This document shows, piece by piece, positions 15,948 through 24,720 of a stretch of 34,943 nucleotides of DNA (its first letter is position 1; the number at the start of each line of letters is the position of its first letter). A program made the translations under genes and the position numbers. The stretch is from Rhodospirillales bacterium (GTDB taxonomy: Bacteria; Pseudomonadota; Alphaproteobacteria; Rhodospirillales; Magnetospirillaceae): positions 1 through 34,943 of the forward strand of contig JACMLB010000298.1 in the NCBI GenBank assembly GCA_014379805.1, written 5' to 3'. A model generated the notes under the pieces. That model worked only from the letters and a program-made list of their open reading frames with translations, made no database searches and had not been told where the DNA came from.

Positions 15948-16035
15948 ACCACGGAGGCACGGAGATGCCTCGCCAAACGGAGCCCGAATCGGGTCCCGAT
16001 TAGTAGCTACCTCCGCGTCTCCGTGCCTCCGTGGT
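15948..16035. repeat. Intergenic inverted repeat with 18-base perfect arms
   Basis: Arms ACCACGGAGGCACGGAGA (15948-15965) and its exact reverse complement (16018-16035) with a 52-base interior. Inside lies a second dyad, AATCGGG-T-CCCGATT (15987-16001). The 'CACGGAGGCACGGAG' motif is a form of intergenic repeat I recognise from many bacterial genomes. Being between a plus-strand and a minus-strand gene end, it could act as a bidirectional transcription stop, though no T-tract follows. Confidence 0.75.
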
Positions 16036-16138
16036 TCAAAATCCCTGTCCATTTTTGGATGCTGAAAATCAAACCGGACAGCCGTGGGACAAGCCCGGCC
16101 ATGACGAAGGTAGGGAGTCAGTCGGATCGCAGAACGCT

Positions 16139-17977
16139 CTAATCCGCCCACTCCAACTCGACCGGGGCGTTTTCGTCCAAGGGGAAACGCACTTCCACTT
16201 GAGTGCCGGTGGCGCGATGCACCGCCAAGGTGCCGTGGATTTGTTTGACCAGAACGCCGACCATGCGCAATCCAAGGGACTCACCGTCGAAGTCCATTTG
16301 GCGCGTGGCATCGGTGCCGTCATCGGCCACCACCAGCGAGCCCTCATTCTCGCCAATTGCGGCCATATGGATGGTGAGCCGGCCACCTTGTTCGGTGAAG
16401 GCGTGCTTGAGGGCATTGCTGACCAATTCGTGGACGATCAGGGCCAGCGGCTCCGCCTTGTCCACCGGCAAAGGCAGGCTGCCCGCGCCGATATCCAAGC
16501 GGACCCAATCCTCGCGCACGCCGTACATGCGGAACAGATCGACGCATAGGGCGCGAACATATTCCACGAAATCCACCGAGGCGACGCTTTCCTGCGTGTA
16601 AAGCAGTTCGTGCACCTTGGCCAAGGACAGGATGCGGCCGCAGGCTTCCTCGAACTTGCGGCGCAACGCCGGGTCGGTCATGCGCCAGCCCTGCATCTGC
16701 AGGATGGACGAGACGATCTGAAGGTTGTTCTTCACCCGATGATGGACCTCCATCATCAGCACGCGATTGTCGTTGAGCGACGCCTTGAGCTCTTCCTCCA
16801 TGGCCTTGCGGGCGGTGATATCGCGGATACAGGCCACCACCGCCTCGCCCTCGGCCACCGCCGATACCTGCAATTCCAGGCAGATGCCGCCCCAGCGGGC
16901 GGAGCGCACGACTTCCTTGGTCAGCGGACGGGCATGCACAAGGACGTCACGGCTCAACCGTTCCAGCGGCACCATGATGTCCTCGGGCAAGCCACCTTCG
17001 CGCCAGGTGCGCGCGGCCAATTCCCGGCTGGTACGGCCAAAGAACTGCTCGCCTGCGCGGCTAAGGAAGCGGATACGCCCGGATGCGTCGAACATGATGA
17101 CCGGGTCCACGGTGGCGTCCAACACCGCGTCCAGGGTGGTGGCGTGGCGCGACACTTCATCGGACAGGGCCTTTTCGCGGGCCATGGCACCGAATATCAA
17201 GGATTGCGGCCGGCGCAGGCCGCAATCGACTACCGCCTTTAGGAACAACCAGGCGCTGACGATTTTGAGCCCATGGCCGATGAAATTCGCCACTCCATAA
17301 AGGTCGGAATAGCCCGAAAATGCCAGTTCGGTCGCGATCTTGGCCATGACACATCGGACCAGCAGGGTATAAATCTGCGGATCGAAATCCTTAGCGCTAC
17401 GGCGCAGGCGCACCAGCACGACCAGGAACAGGCCAGCCAACGCCCATTCGAACCCCATCTTGAACGGGGTGACGCCCTCGCCTTCGACAAAGGTTCGCGG
17501 CCAAAAATCGGCGAAGACGGACGCCATCAAGACCGCAGTAACCAGCGAAAGCGCGGCGATGACCACCGGGACCGAGTAGCGGCGCTGGGATGACCACACC
17601 GCTACCAGCAGGCTGATGGCCTCGATCAGGCGGGCCGACAGCCATAATTGGGTGGACAGATTGCCGCCGTGATTGTCGAAAATCATCAAGCCCTTGTAGC
17701 CAAGGGTATGAATGGTATCGATGCCGCCGACGAACAGGGCGCTCAGGCCCAGCAGCAGCAGGTAGTTGCGGCCGATCCAATCGCGCGAATACCACGTGAC
17801 CACGCAGGCGGCGATGCCGACCACCACCGAGAACATCTCGGCCAGGGTGTGGAACAGCAGGAAATTATTGGCCCAGATGACGCACAGTACCACGACCAAC
17901 AGGCTGAAACCGGCCACCGCGCCCCAGGAACCTGCTCCTGACGGAAGTCCCCGTAATTTCAACCGTCCGTAGTCCAC
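16139..17977 (-). CDS. MASE3-PAS-HisKA_2 membrane histidine kinase (kinase 4)
   Basis: A 612-residue kinase. The N-terminal about 255 residues form a multi-pass membrane sensor with the MASE3 pattern (FHTLAEMFSVVVGI, GGIDTIHTLGYKG, NLSTQLWLSARLIEA). A PAS domain follows (about 280-390, VDPVIMFDASGRIRF, ending CIRDITARK), then HisKA_2 with EVHHRVKNNLQIVSS (His412/413) and a HATPase (VHELVSNALKHAF). The ATPase G1 box is DDGTDAT rather than the usual DxGxG, and the G2 region SLGLRMVGVLV is normal for HisKA_2 kinases. The start at 17977 has no strong ribosome site. The regulator gene at 18086-18715 lies just upstream in the same direction and is the likely partner. MASE3 ligands are not known to me. 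Confidence 0.88.
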   Translation of the reverse strand: MDYGRLKLRGLPSGAGSWGAVAGFSLLVVVLCVIWANNFLLFHTLAEMFSVVVGIAACVVTWYSRDWIGRNYLLLLGLSALFVGGIDTIHTLGYKGLMIFDNHGGNLSTQLWLSARLIEAISLLVAVWSSQRRYSVPVVIAALSLVTAVLMASVFADFWPRTFVEGEGVTPFKMGFEWALAGLFLVVLVRLRRSAKDFDPQIYTLLVRCVMAKIATELAFSGYSDLYGVANFIGHGLKIVSAWLFLKAVVDCGLRRPQSLIFGAMAREKALSDEVSRHATTLDAVLDATVDPVIMFDASGRIRFLSRAGEQFFGRTSRELAARTWREGGLPEDIMVPLERLSRDVLVHARPLTKEVVRSARWGGICLELQVSAVAEGEAVVACIRDITARKAMEEELKASLNDNRVLMMEVHHRVKNNLQIVSSILQMQGWRMTDPALRRKFEEACGRILSLAKVHELLYTQESVASVDFVEYVRALCVDLFRMYGVREDWVRLDIGAGSLPLPVDKAEPLALIVHELVSNALKHAFTEQGGRLTIHMAAIGENEGSLVVADDGTDATRQMDFDGESLGLRMVGVLVKQIHGTLAVHRATGTQVEVRFPLDENAPVELEWAD

Positions 17978-18085
17978 CGATTGCCCTTATGCCCGACGCC
18001 ACCAAGCATCGGCGACGTCACGGTAATATCAGGGCCGGCGCCACAGTGCGAGCCCACCTTAGAACTACCCAATCGTTCGAAAGAA

Positions 18086-18715
18086 CTACTCGATGAGTCC
18101 GCGGCGGATGGCGTAGGTTGCCAGATCGGCCGAGTTATGCAGATCAAGCTTTTGCATGATCTTGGTGCGATGGGTCTCCACCGTCTTGATGGCGATGGAC
18201 AAGGTGTCGGCGATCTCGCGGTTTTTCAACCCCTGGGCGATCAGCCGCAGGACCTCGCGCTCGCGGGCGGTCAGCGCCACGTTCGAGGTATCGGCGCCGT
18301 CCAGGAACTCACGCACCTGCTCTTGATTGAGCCCCGGACCAAGGTACTGCTTGCCGGCGCGCACCGAAGTGATGGCGGCCATCAGCTCGTCATGGCCCAG
18401 CTTCTTCAAGGCATAGCCATCCGCTCCGGCGGCCAATGCCTCGGCCACGCGGCGCTCGCAATTGGCGACGGTCAGGATCAGCACGCGGGTCTGGGGAACG
18501 GCCCGCTTGACGCGGCGGGTGGCCTCGACCCCGTCCAGCACCGGCATGGACAGATCCATCAGCACGATGTCGGGCTTAATCGCGACGGCCATCTCGACGG
18601 CGACAGCACCGTCCTCGGCTTCGCCGACGATCTCCACATCATCGGACTTCAACAGGGCGGCGAGCCCCTGGCGCACGAGTTGCTGGTCCTCGGCGATCAG
18701 GATACGAATGGGCAC
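18086..18715 (-). CDS. NarL/FixJ-family response regulator (regulator 3)
   Basis: A 209-residue regulator: receiver (1-122) with Asp54 in VLMDLSMPVLDG and Lys104 in YALKKLGH, linker, then LuxR helix-turn-helix (about 147-205, LTAREREVLRLIAQGLKNRE and KTVETHRTKIMQKL). It belongs to the mainstream NarL branch and is not close to regulators 1 and 2. I chose the GTG at 18715 because AAGGAGG lies 8 bases upstream and the receiver fold begins right there; an ATG at 18769 would add 18 residues without a ribosome site. The gene precedes kinase 4 by about 108 bases. The region 18716-18901 between it and the divergent NifX-like gene holds both promoters. Confidence 0.9.
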   Translation of the reverse strand: MPIRILIAEDQQLVRQGLAALLKSDDVEIVGEAEDGAVAVEMAVAIKPDIVLMDLSMPVLDGVEATRRVKRAVPQTRVLILTVANCERRVAEALAAGADGYALKKLGHDELMAAITSVRAGKQYLGPGLNQEQVREFLDGADTSNVALTAREREVLRLIAQGLKNREIADTLSIAIKTVETHRTKIMQKLDLHNSADLATYAIRRGLIE

Positions 18716-18901
18716 GCGAACGTCCTCCTTTGAAGTCTTAACCATCGTTCGGATAGAGACCGCGCGCACAATGCCCTAAATCCGCACGGGAATCGAGAGC
18801 CGACGCCTGCGTGTGGCGTAGAGAAAACACTCCCCCCTTGCCCCCGGCACAGGATTGCGTGTTTCATGGGCACAAGATGATATCTGGGGAGATTTTGGGC
18901 A

Positions 18902-19288
18902 ATGCGGGTCGCCATCGCCAGTTCCGATTACACCAAAGTCAGCGGCCACGCCGGACGCGCCCGCAAATGGCTGCTGTTCGACGTGAGCGAAGACGGCAGC
19001 ATGGGCGCGCCGTCACGGGTGGAGCTGGAGGCCGAAATGGTCTTCCACTATTTCGAACACGACCGGCCCCATCCGCTGGACGGCATCCATGCGATCATCG
19101 CCCATTCGGCGGGCGAGGGCTTCCTGAAACACATGGAAAAGCGCGGCATCACCGTCGCCTTGACCGCCGAGACCGACGCGGTGAAAGCGGTGGCCGGCTA
19201 TCTGGCCGAAACCTTGTCCCCACCCAAGCCCCGACCCATCGGTGCGCTGCTGTGCAAGACGTTGGATTTGTTCAGCAAGCATAAGTGA
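18902..19288 (+). CDS. NifX/NifB C-terminal-like FeMo-cofactor-binding domain protein
   Basis: A 128-residue stand-alone protein beginning MRVAIASSDYTKVSGHAGRA, with IHAIIAHSAGEGFLKHMEKRGI and a C-terminal AVKAVAGYLAETLS. This is the ribonuclease H-like fold of the dinitrogenase iron-molybdenum cofactor family (PF02579; NifX, NafY, VnfX and the C-terminus of NifB). Such proteins bind iron-sulfur or FeMo-cofactor intermediates, but single-domain members also occur outside nif clusters with no known role. No other nif gene is in the window, so a nitrogenase role is only possible. The ATG at 18902 has GGGGAG about 11 bases upstream. A bidirectional terminator follows. Confidence 0.8.
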   Translation: MRVAIASSDYTKVSGHAGRARKWLLFDVSEDGSMGAPSRVELEAEMVFHYFEHDRPHPLDGIHAIIAHSAGEGFLKHMEKRGITVALTAETDAVKAVAGYLAETLSPPKPRPIGALLCKTLDLFSKHK

Positions 19289-19319
19289 TGGGGCGGGCAT
19301 CACCCCAAGAAAACAAAAA

Positions 19320-19341
19320 GGGCGCCCCGCGGCGCCCTTTT
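19320..19341. terminator. Bidirectional rho-independent terminator
   Basis: Stem GGGCGCC (19320-19326) with GGCGCCC (19331-19337), loop CCGC, TTTT on the plus side and AAAAA (19315-19319) on the other. It lies between the convergent ends of the NifX-like gene and der, serving both. Confidence 0.88.
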
Positions 19342-19345
19342 CATT

Positions 19346-20749
19346 CTACTTCTTTTCAGCGTACGGGTTCTTGCCGCCACGCACATGCAGCCGCAACGGT
19401 ACGCCGGGCAGGCCGAAGGTGTCGCGCAGGCCGTTGATGAGATAGCGCGAATAGGCCTCCGGCAAGTCATCGGGCTTGGAAGCGAAGATGATGAAAGTCG
19501 GCGGGCGGCTTTTCGCCTGGGTCATGTAGCGGATTTTGATGCGCTGACCGCCATGCAGGGCCGGCGGCGGGTGGTGCGCGATCACGTCTTCCAGCCACTG
19601 GTTAAGCTTGGACGTCGGAATGCGGCGGTTCCACACCTTATGGGCGTCCAGCACGCCGTCCATCAGGCGCTCGATGCCTTGGCCGGCCAGGGCGCTGATG
19701 GTGATGGTGGGCAGACCGCGGGCCTGCGCCAACGAGGTCGCCAACCGGTCCTGGAGCCGCTTCAGCGCCTCTTCCGGCTTGGCTACCGTGTCCCATTTGT
19801 TGATGGCGATGACCAGCGCGCGGCCTTCTTCCACCACCATGCGGGCGATGGTCAAATCCTGCTTGTCCAGGATGGCGTCGCATTCCATCACCAGCACCAC
19901 CACTTCGGCCAAACGGATGGCTTCCAGGGTGTTAGTGACCGACAGCTTTTCCACCGGGTCGGCAATGTTGGCGCGCTTGCGCAGGCCAGCGGTATCCACC
20001 AAGCGGATGCGGCGTCCGCGATGCTCCCATTCGGTGGAGATAGCGTCGCGGGTCAGACCGGCCTCGGGGCCGGTCAGCATGCGGTCTTCGCCCAGCAGGC
20101 GGTTCACCAGGGTGGATTTGCCCACATTGGGGCGCCCGGCGATGACCAGTTGCAGCGGGCGCTGCGGGCGGTTGTCTTCCTCTTCCTCCACCTCAAGGAT
20201 GATTTCCTCGTCGGTGAAGGGCTCCTCTTCTTCCTCGAAATTCAGCAGACCGGCCTTTTCGGCATAGGGCTGAATGGCGAAGAACAGGTCGGACATCCCC
20301 TCGGCATGTTCCGCCGACAGCGGGACCGGATCGCCCAGGCCGAGACCGAAGGATTCGTAATAGCCGGGCTCGCCCGCCTTACCCTCGCACTTGTTGGCGA
20401 CCAGGATCACCGGCGTCTTCACCTTGCGCAGCAAATCGGCGAAGTGGCGGTCCAGCGGCGTGACACCGGCACGGGCGTCGATGAGCAGCAGGCAGACATC
20501 GGCTTCCAGCACCGCCATGTCGGTCTGCTTACGCATGCGCGCCTCGATGGAATCGCCAGTGGCGTCCTCGAAGCCGGCGGTGTCGATCACGCGGAATTCC
20601 ATGCCCAGCAGGGAGCCGTCGCCCTCGCGGCGATCGCGGGTCACACCCGGCATGTCATGGACAATGGCGACCCGGCGCCCAACCAAGCGGTTGAAAAGCG
20701 TGGATTTGCCGACATTGGGTCGGCCTACGATGGCAACAGTAAAAGTCAT
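19346..20749 (-). CDS. der: GTPase Der (EngA), ribosome assembly
   Basis: A 467-residue protein with two GTPase domains in tandem, which is diagnostic for Der. Domain 1 begins at residue 3 (P-loop GRPNVGKST, switch DTAGFED, NKCE), domain 2 starts about 205 (second [21 protein letters not shown]), and the C-terminal KH-like domain begins about 385 and includes [15 protein letters not shown]. Der acts in the cytoplasm in maturation of the 50S subunit and is essential in most bacteria. The start at 20749 is one base after the bamB stop (TGA-T-ATG), so it is translated by coupling; a 9-residue upstream extension is not needed. An acidic insert ([18 protein letters not shown]) joins the two domains. 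Operon order YfgM-like, bamB, der is conserved in proteobacteria. Confidence 0.97.
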   Translation of the reverse strand: MTFTVAIVGRPNVGKSTLFNRLVGRRVAIVHDMPGVTRDRREGDGSLLGMEFRVIDTAGFEDATGDSIEARMRKQTDMAVLEADVCLLLIDARAGVTPLDRHFADLLRKVKTPVILVANKCEGKAGEPGYYESFGLGLGDPVPLSAEHAEGMSDLFFAIQPYAEKAGLLNFEEEEEPFTDEEIILEVEEEEDNRPQRPLQLVIAGRPNVGKSTLVNRLLGEDRMLTGPEAGLTRDAISTEWEHRGRRIRLVDTAGLRKRANIADPVEKLSVTNTLEAIRLAEVVVLVMECDAILDKQDLTIARMVVEEGRALVIAINKWDTVAKPEEALKRLQDRLATSLAQARGLPTITISALAGQGIERLMDGVLDAHKVWNRRIPTSKLNQWLEDVIAHHPPPALHGGQRIKIRYMTQAKSRPPTFIIFASKPDDLPEAYSRYLINGLRDTFGLPGVPLRLHVRGGKNPYAEKK

Positions 20750-20750
20750 A

Positions 20751-22067
20751 TCAGCGGTATGCCACCAAATCTGCATCGTTGGTAAGGAAGTAAATGGTGT
20801 TGGACGCCACCGACGGCGGGATGGTTACCCCATCGGAGACTTTGATCCGGCCCAACACTTCGCCCGAATAGGGCGACAGCGAGATCAGCTTGCCGTTCGA
20901 GCTGCCCAGCAACAGGCGGTCCGAAGCCAGCACCGGGCCGGCCCAGACGATCCGGCCCTCGCGGTCCTCTTCGTTGTCCCACACCTGCAACTGGGTCACC
21001 CACAGAACGCGACCGGTCTTGGAATCCAGGGCCACGGCCTCGTTCTTGTTGCTGACCAGGAACAGGTAGTCGCCGCCCACCCAGGGGCTTTGAATGCCGC
21101 CGATCTCGCGCTCCCACAGGCGCCGGCCCGAGCGCAGGTCGATGGCGACCAGCAAATCCGCATGGCCAATGGCATAGACACGCCCGCGATCGATGATGGG
21201 GCGGCCACGGATGTCGGACAGGGTGGCAACGTTGTCGGTGCGGCGCACGGTGGTCAGTTGGTCCTGCCACAGCACGGAGCCGTTATCGACGCGCAGGGCG
21301 AACAGCTCGCCCGAGGAATAGGGCACCACCACCACATTGCCGTCCACCGCCGGACTGGAACCGCCCAGCAGGCTGGCACCTTCCGAGATGCCCTGATGGG
21401 TCCACAGCACGGCGCCATCGTCGGCGGCCAGGGCGTGGGTCTGGTTGTCCACGGTGATGATGAAAACACGGCCGCCGCGCACGGTCGGGGCGCCGCGCAT
21501 GGGGCCGGAAAGGCTTTGGCGCCAAATCACCTTGCCGGTCTTGGCCTCCAGCGACACCACTTGGGCAAAACCGGTGGAAACGAAGATCTGGCCTTCCTCA
21601 TAGGCGAGGCCACCGCCGGCGAAGGTATCGTCTTCGTCCTTGGGCGCCACGTCACGCGACCACACCTTGGACCCGGTCTTGGCATCCACGGCACGGACTT
21701 CGGCCCCGGCATCCATGGTGTAGACCCGGCCTTCGGCGACGATGGGCTGGGCCAGCAGACGCGCACGCTTGCCCGATCCCGCGCCGATGTCGGTGCGCCA
21801 GACGCGGTCCAGACGATCGCCCACTTCCATGTGGTGCATGGCGTGGTTGGCATAGCCGCCGGCCTGGGGCCAATCCTCGTTGGCCTCGGGCGGCGGCAGC
21901 TTGATCTCGATGGCCGAGCCCTTAAGCTCGGCTTCCAGGGTGTTTTCCCGGGTCAGCACCGAAATACGCTTACCCGGCAGCGGCGGATTGGAATTTCCAC
22001 CCAGCCAGCTGGAGCACGCGGCCACGCCCATGGAGGCCACCACGACCAAAGCCAGACGACGAATCAT
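20751..22067 (-). CDS. bamB: BamB-like outer-membrane assembly lipoprotein (PQQ-type beta-propeller)
   Basis: A 438-residue lipoprotein. The signal sequence ends in a lipobox with the lipid-bearing Cys at position 18 (SMGVAACSS). The rest is a run of PQQ-type propeller repeats with the recurring pattern VxALDxKTGKxxW (for example [55 protein letters not shown]). BamB works with BamA to fold beta-barrel proteins at the inner face of the outer membrane. Its position between a YfgM-like gene and der is the classical context for BamB. The ATG is preceded by GGGGA at short distance. Confidence 0.93.
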   Translation of the reverse strand: MIRRLALVVVASMGVAACSSWLGGNSNPPLPGKRISVLTRENTLEAELKGSAIEIKLPPPEANEDWPQAGGYANHAMHHMEVGDRLDRVWRTDIGAGSGKRARLLAQPIVAEGRVYTMDAGAEVRAVDAKTGSKVWSRDVAPKDEDDTFAGGGLAYEEGQIFVSTGFAQVVSLEAKTGKVIWRQSLSGPMRGAPTVRGGRVFIITVDNQTHALAADDGAVLWTHQGISEGASLLGGSSPAVDGNVVVVPYSSGELFALRVDNGSVLWQDQLTTVRRTDNVATLSDIRGRPIIDRGRVYAIGHADLLVAIDLRSGRRLWEREIGGIQSPWVGGDYLFLVSNKNEAVALDSKTGRVLWVTQLQVWDNEEDREGRIVWAGPVLASDRLLLGSSNGKLISLSPYSGEVLGRIKVSDGVTIPPSVASNTIYFLTNDADLVAYR

Positions 22068-22085
22068 GGCAGTTCCCCTGAGAAA

Positions 22086-22766
22086 TTAGCCTTTGGCCTT
22101 GGCGCCGGAGGCGGCAAGCAATTCAGCGGCACGGGCACGCACGCCCTGGGGCGCTGCCGGGTCGTCGGCGATCTTGCGGAACAGCTCGGCGGCCTTGGCC
22201 TCGTCGCCGCGCTTGGTGGCGGCCAGGGCCAGCACCTCGCGGGCGGAGTGGCGCCACGGGCTTGATTCCACGGCCAGCTTTTCCACCATCTTCTCGACCA
22301 CAGCCGGCTCGGCGCCATCCAACTTGAGATAGGCGGCCTTCAGCACGGCCAGATCGCGGTAAACCTCGTCGGCGCCGCTGGCGGCCACACGATCATACAG
22401 CGCGATGGCGCCGTCACGATCGCCGGCATTCAGCTTAATGTCGGCCAGCTTCATGTCGGCCAGCACCCGATACCCCGCGCTGCCATCGGCGGCGAGACTG
22501 CCCAAGGCGGCCAGCGCCTCGTCCCGCTTACCCTGCTCCAGCGCCTGAATGGCGGCGGCGAAGGCGGCCCCGGACTGGACGCGCTGCTTGGTCTGCCAAG
22601 TGCTCCAGCCCTGCCAGCCGGCCACCGACAACACCAGCGCCACGGCGGCGCCTACGGCCAGATTGCCGTATTTCCGCCAGAGCTGCTGCATCTGCTCGTG
22701 CCGCAGCTCGTCATCCACCTCTTGGATCAGCAGATTGGCCGAGGCATCGTCATTCTTGGTGGTCAA
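22086..22766 (-). CDS. YfgM-like TPR membrane protein
   Basis: A 226-residue protein with a short cytoplasmic N-terminus ending LWRKYGN, one membrane segment (about 34-54) and a periplasmic helical repeat region (TPR_21 type: GAAFAAAIQALEQGKRDEAL and ALYDRVAASGADEVYRDLAV). YfgM in E. coli is linked to the SecYEG translocon and periplasmic chaperones. The start codon is TTG: GGAGAG lies 7 bases upstream of it, and the first residues (TTKNDDASANLLIQEVDDEL) match the family. It precedes bamB by 18 bases and is probably the first gene of the operon with bamB and der. Confidence 0.87.
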   Translation of the reverse strand: MTTKNDDASANLLIQEVDDELRHEQMQQLWRKYGNLAVGAAVALVLSVAGWQGWSTWQTKQRVQSGAAFAAAIQALEQGKRDEALAALGSLAADGSAGYRVLADMKLADIKLNAGDRDGAIALYDRVAASGADEVYRDLAVLKAAYLKLDGAEPAVVEKMVEKLAVESSPWRHSAREVLALAATKRGDEAKAAELFRKIADDPAAPQGVRARAAELLAASGAKAKG

Positions 22767-22846
22767 GGAAGGGCTCTCCAGAGATCGAACAGGCGTAACA
22801 TAGTCTGCCCCGCCGCCAGAGGCAAACCTAGCGTGAGGTCAGAGGC

Positions 22847-23401
22847 TTACTCGCCCCTCCATTTAATGGAACAGCCCATGGACGGCACCTGAACGGAGGG
22901 GCCGCATCCGGCTTCCGCCACCTGGGCCATGGCCTCGAACAACTCGCGCCGGGCGTCGGCGGGACCGGCGTCGCGGCGCGATGCGTCCAGCCGTCCACGG
23001 TATTGCAGGCCAAGTCCGGCATCGAAACCGAAGAAATCCGGGGTGCATACGGCGCCATAGGCCCGCGCCACCTCTTGGGTCTCGTCCAGCAGATAGGGGA
23101 AGGTAAAGCCGTGGCGGGCAGCGAAGGTCTTCATGTTATCGAAGGAATCCTCGGGATAGGCGTGGGCGTCGTTGGACATGATGGCCGCAACGCCGATGCT
23201 CAGCCCCTGCAACTGCCGTGCGTCGCGCACCAACCGGTCCGCCACCGCCTGCACATAGGGGCAATGATTGCAGATGAACATGACCAGAAGACCCTTGGCG
23301 CCGCGCACGTCCGTCAGGCTCCACTGCCGTCCGTCGATGCCGGGCAGGTGGAAATGGGGGGCCTTCCAGCCGAAATCGCACACCGGCGTTTCCACCGCCA
23401 T
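22847..23401 (-). CDS. Thioredoxin-fold (AhpC/TSA-like) redoxin
   Basis: A 184-residue cytoplasmic protein of the redoxin type. The segment FICNHCPYVQAV holds a CxxC pair (Cys44, Cys47), preceded by GWKAPHFHLPGIDGRQWSL as in peroxiredoxin-like proteins. The pattern DxxFGFDAGLGLQYRGRLD is typical of a branch called 'thioredoxin family protein' with an extra conserved Cys near the end (PSMGCSIKW). It likely reduces a substrate with the CxxC pair, but the substrate is unknown. I place the start at 23401 where GGAGG lies 5 bases upstream; the frame runs on to 23473 without support. It is divergent from the lipoprotein gene at 23516. Confidence 0.86.
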   Translation of the reverse strand: MAVETPVCDFGWKAPHFHLPGIDGRQWSLTDVRGAKGLLVMFICNHCPYVQAVADRLVRDARQLQGLSIGVAAIMSNDAHAYPEDSFDNMKTFAARHGFTFPYLLDETQEVARAYGAVCTPDFFGFDAGLGLQYRGRLDASRRDAGPADARRELFEAMAQVAEAGCGPSVQVPSMGCSIKWRGE

Positions 23402-23515
23402 GACCACCTCCGCACGAATTAAGCTATGTTGGCCCAGCCTATGGGAAGAAACCCTTTGACCCTTGGCCGGCATTGGGCCGACAATATAGCGGATCGGACA
23501 ATGGGGTCATAGAAC

Positions 23516-23896
23516 ATGATCAGGCGCATCGCCCCCCTGGCAGGGTTTCTGCTACTTTCCGGCTGCACTTGGATCGACCAAGAGGGCTTCAACGCAGGAA
23601 TGTCGGCGCCCAGCCCCGCTGTGGCCCTGGTGAATCTTGAAGTCCTTAGCGTCATCAATACCAAGAAGACACTGACCGACCACGTGGCCACCTGGGTCAC
23701 CGGCAAGGATTGCTCCACCATTCGCGCCCAGCGCGAGGGGGCATGGTGCACGGAATGGCCGGGTCCGCCGCCGCCGCAACAGCAGGTCTATTGCTATGCC
23801 TCGCTGGCGCGGCCCAGCTGCTATGCGCAGCCCTATAACGAAGGCAACGACCGCCTGATCGGCTTCGTGCCCGCCCCCACACCGTTGCGCCGCTGA
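23516..23896 (+). CDS. Small lipoprotein of unknown function
   Basis: A 126-residue protein with a lipoprotein signal sequence (MIRRIAPLAGFLLLSGC, lipid Cys at position 17). The rest has several Cys (DCSTIR, AWCTEW, YCYASLARPSCYAQPY) that could form disulfides in the periplasm, and a Pro-rich stretch (GPPPPQQQ). I recognise no family. The ribosome site is weak. It shares a 110-base divergent region with the redoxin gene and converges with the small gene at 23938-24114. Confidence 0.7.
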   Translation: MIRRIAPLAGFLLLSGCTWIDQEGFNAGMSAPSPAVALVNLEVLSVINTKKTLTDHVATWVTGKDCSTIRAQREGAWCTEWPGPPPPQQQVYCYASLARPSCYAQPYNEGNDRLIGFVPAPTPLRR

Positions 23897-23937
23897 CCCT
23901 TCATCACCGGGACGCCCTGGCCAGAAGCGACGGACAG

Positions 23938-24114
23938 CTAGCGCCGCTCGCCCATGCGCTCGGCGATCTGGCGCATGGAATTGCCGATTTCCGGCTGATA
24001 CTCGGCTAAGGTCGAGGCAAGACGATGACCCAAAGCGCGGTCGAATGGCCGGCCGCAGGCTTCGGCTTCAAGGATTTGGGCAAGCTGGCTGATGTCGTGC
24101 AGGCGGTAGTCCAT
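23938..24114 (-). CDS. Tiny protein, paralogue of the next upstream small gene
   Basis: A 58-residue protein, MDYRLHDISQLAQILEAEACG at the start, all helical in look and rich in Glu/Ala/Leu. An AAGGGAG site 8 bases before the ATG at 24114 supports it. It aligns almost end to end with the protein of 24182-24385: RxHDIxQLAxxxEAE, a D/R pair, then LAxxxxxxxPxIGxSxxxIxxRM. No known domain. It is probably cytoplasmic, perhaps a small binding or regulatory protein. Being two copies side by side argues against a chance frame. Confidence 0.6.
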   Translation of the reverse strand: MDYRLHDISQLAQILEAEACGRPFDRALGHRLASTLAEYQPEIGNSMRQIAERMGERR

Positions 24115-24181
24115 GGCGGTCACTCCCTTGCAATAACCCAGTTATGGGGATTGCAATGCTGCAGTGCAACCGACAGTTCGA

Positions 24182-24385
24182 TTACAAAACAGCAGTCTGG
24201 GCAGCGCCGTCCTGGGGCCGAGATTCCATCCGCGCGACGATCATGTTCAGACTGGCGCCGATATGGGGATGATCCAAGGCCACCAGACGTGCCAAGGCGA
24301 CGGCATGTTCCCGATCGATCAGGTGGCCTTCGGATTCCGCCTCGATAAGGCTCGCCAATTGGCGAATGTCGTGCCACCGGCTCAT
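24182..24385 (-). CDS. Tiny protein, paralogue of the next downstream small gene
   Basis: A 67-residue protein, MSRWHDIRQLASLIEAESEG at the start, with AGGAAAG 9 bases before the ATG at 24385 (a GTG extension to 24406 is less likely as it would include that site). The pattern shared with its neighbour is HDI-x-QLA-x-x-(I/L)EAE, then LARLVALDHPHIGASLNMIV against LASTLAEYQPEIGNSMRQIA. Its C-terminal tail (RPQDGAAQTAVL) is unique. Function unknown. A 22-base dyad (24448-24469) lies about 60 bases upstream and could be an operator. Confidence 0.6.
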   Translation of the reverse strand: MSRWHDIRQLASLIEAESEGHLIDREHAVALARLVALDHPHIGASLNMIVARMESRPQDGAAQTAVL

Positions 24386-24447
24386 AAGACGGGCTTTCCT
24401 AACCACGCTGACGTTGCGCGGATAATACCACCCACTTACGGTAGAGT

Positions 24448-24469
24448 GAATAGGGCCAGTGCCCTATTC
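24448..24469. repeat. Perfect dyad upstream of the tiny paralogues
   Basis: GAATAGGGC (24448-24456), CAGT, GCCCTATTC (24461-24469), an exact 9-base inverted repeat. TTGTGTC follows on the plus side. It could be an operator or a hairpin of a transcript; no gene ends immediately before it on the plus strand. Confidence 0.65.
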
Positions 24470-24551
24470 TTGTGTCAGTTTGTGATACTACGGTACGACC
24501 AGTTGCGGGGCGGAGTGCTTTTTAAACGAAACCCGGCAGTCGCTCCCCGGC

Positions 24552-24657
24552 TTGTCATCCCGAACGAATATGAGGGATCTCCGCTGGCACGCCGGTTGGG
24601 GAGTTCGCATTGGCCAATGCTCAGGATGAGATTCCTCGCATGCGCTCGGAATGACAA
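24552..24657. repeat. Intergenic repeat with inverted ends, copy A
   Basis: Ends TTGTCAT (24552-24558) and ATGACAA (24651-24657) with further imperfect complementarity inward (CCGAACGAATATGAGGGATC against GATTCCTCGCATGCGCTCGG). It matches copy B at 27362-27462 in its outer parts, including 'CGAACGAAT' and 'GAGGGAT', and 'AGGATGAGAT' near the right arm. The interior differs. It lies downstream of glgP and upstream of the tiny genes in their shared direction. Confidence 0.75.
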
Positions 24658-24720
24658 TTCCTGGGGGCCGCCTGGGGAAGCGGCTGCCGGTTTTGAGCTA
24701 AACCGGACAGCCGCGCGCCC

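Noticed and set aside
18842-18858. Sigma-54-like promoter (GGCAC...TTGC) before the NifX-like gene
   Set aside because: The GG and GC pairs are 9 bases apart; sigma-54 needs 10, and the first T is missing.
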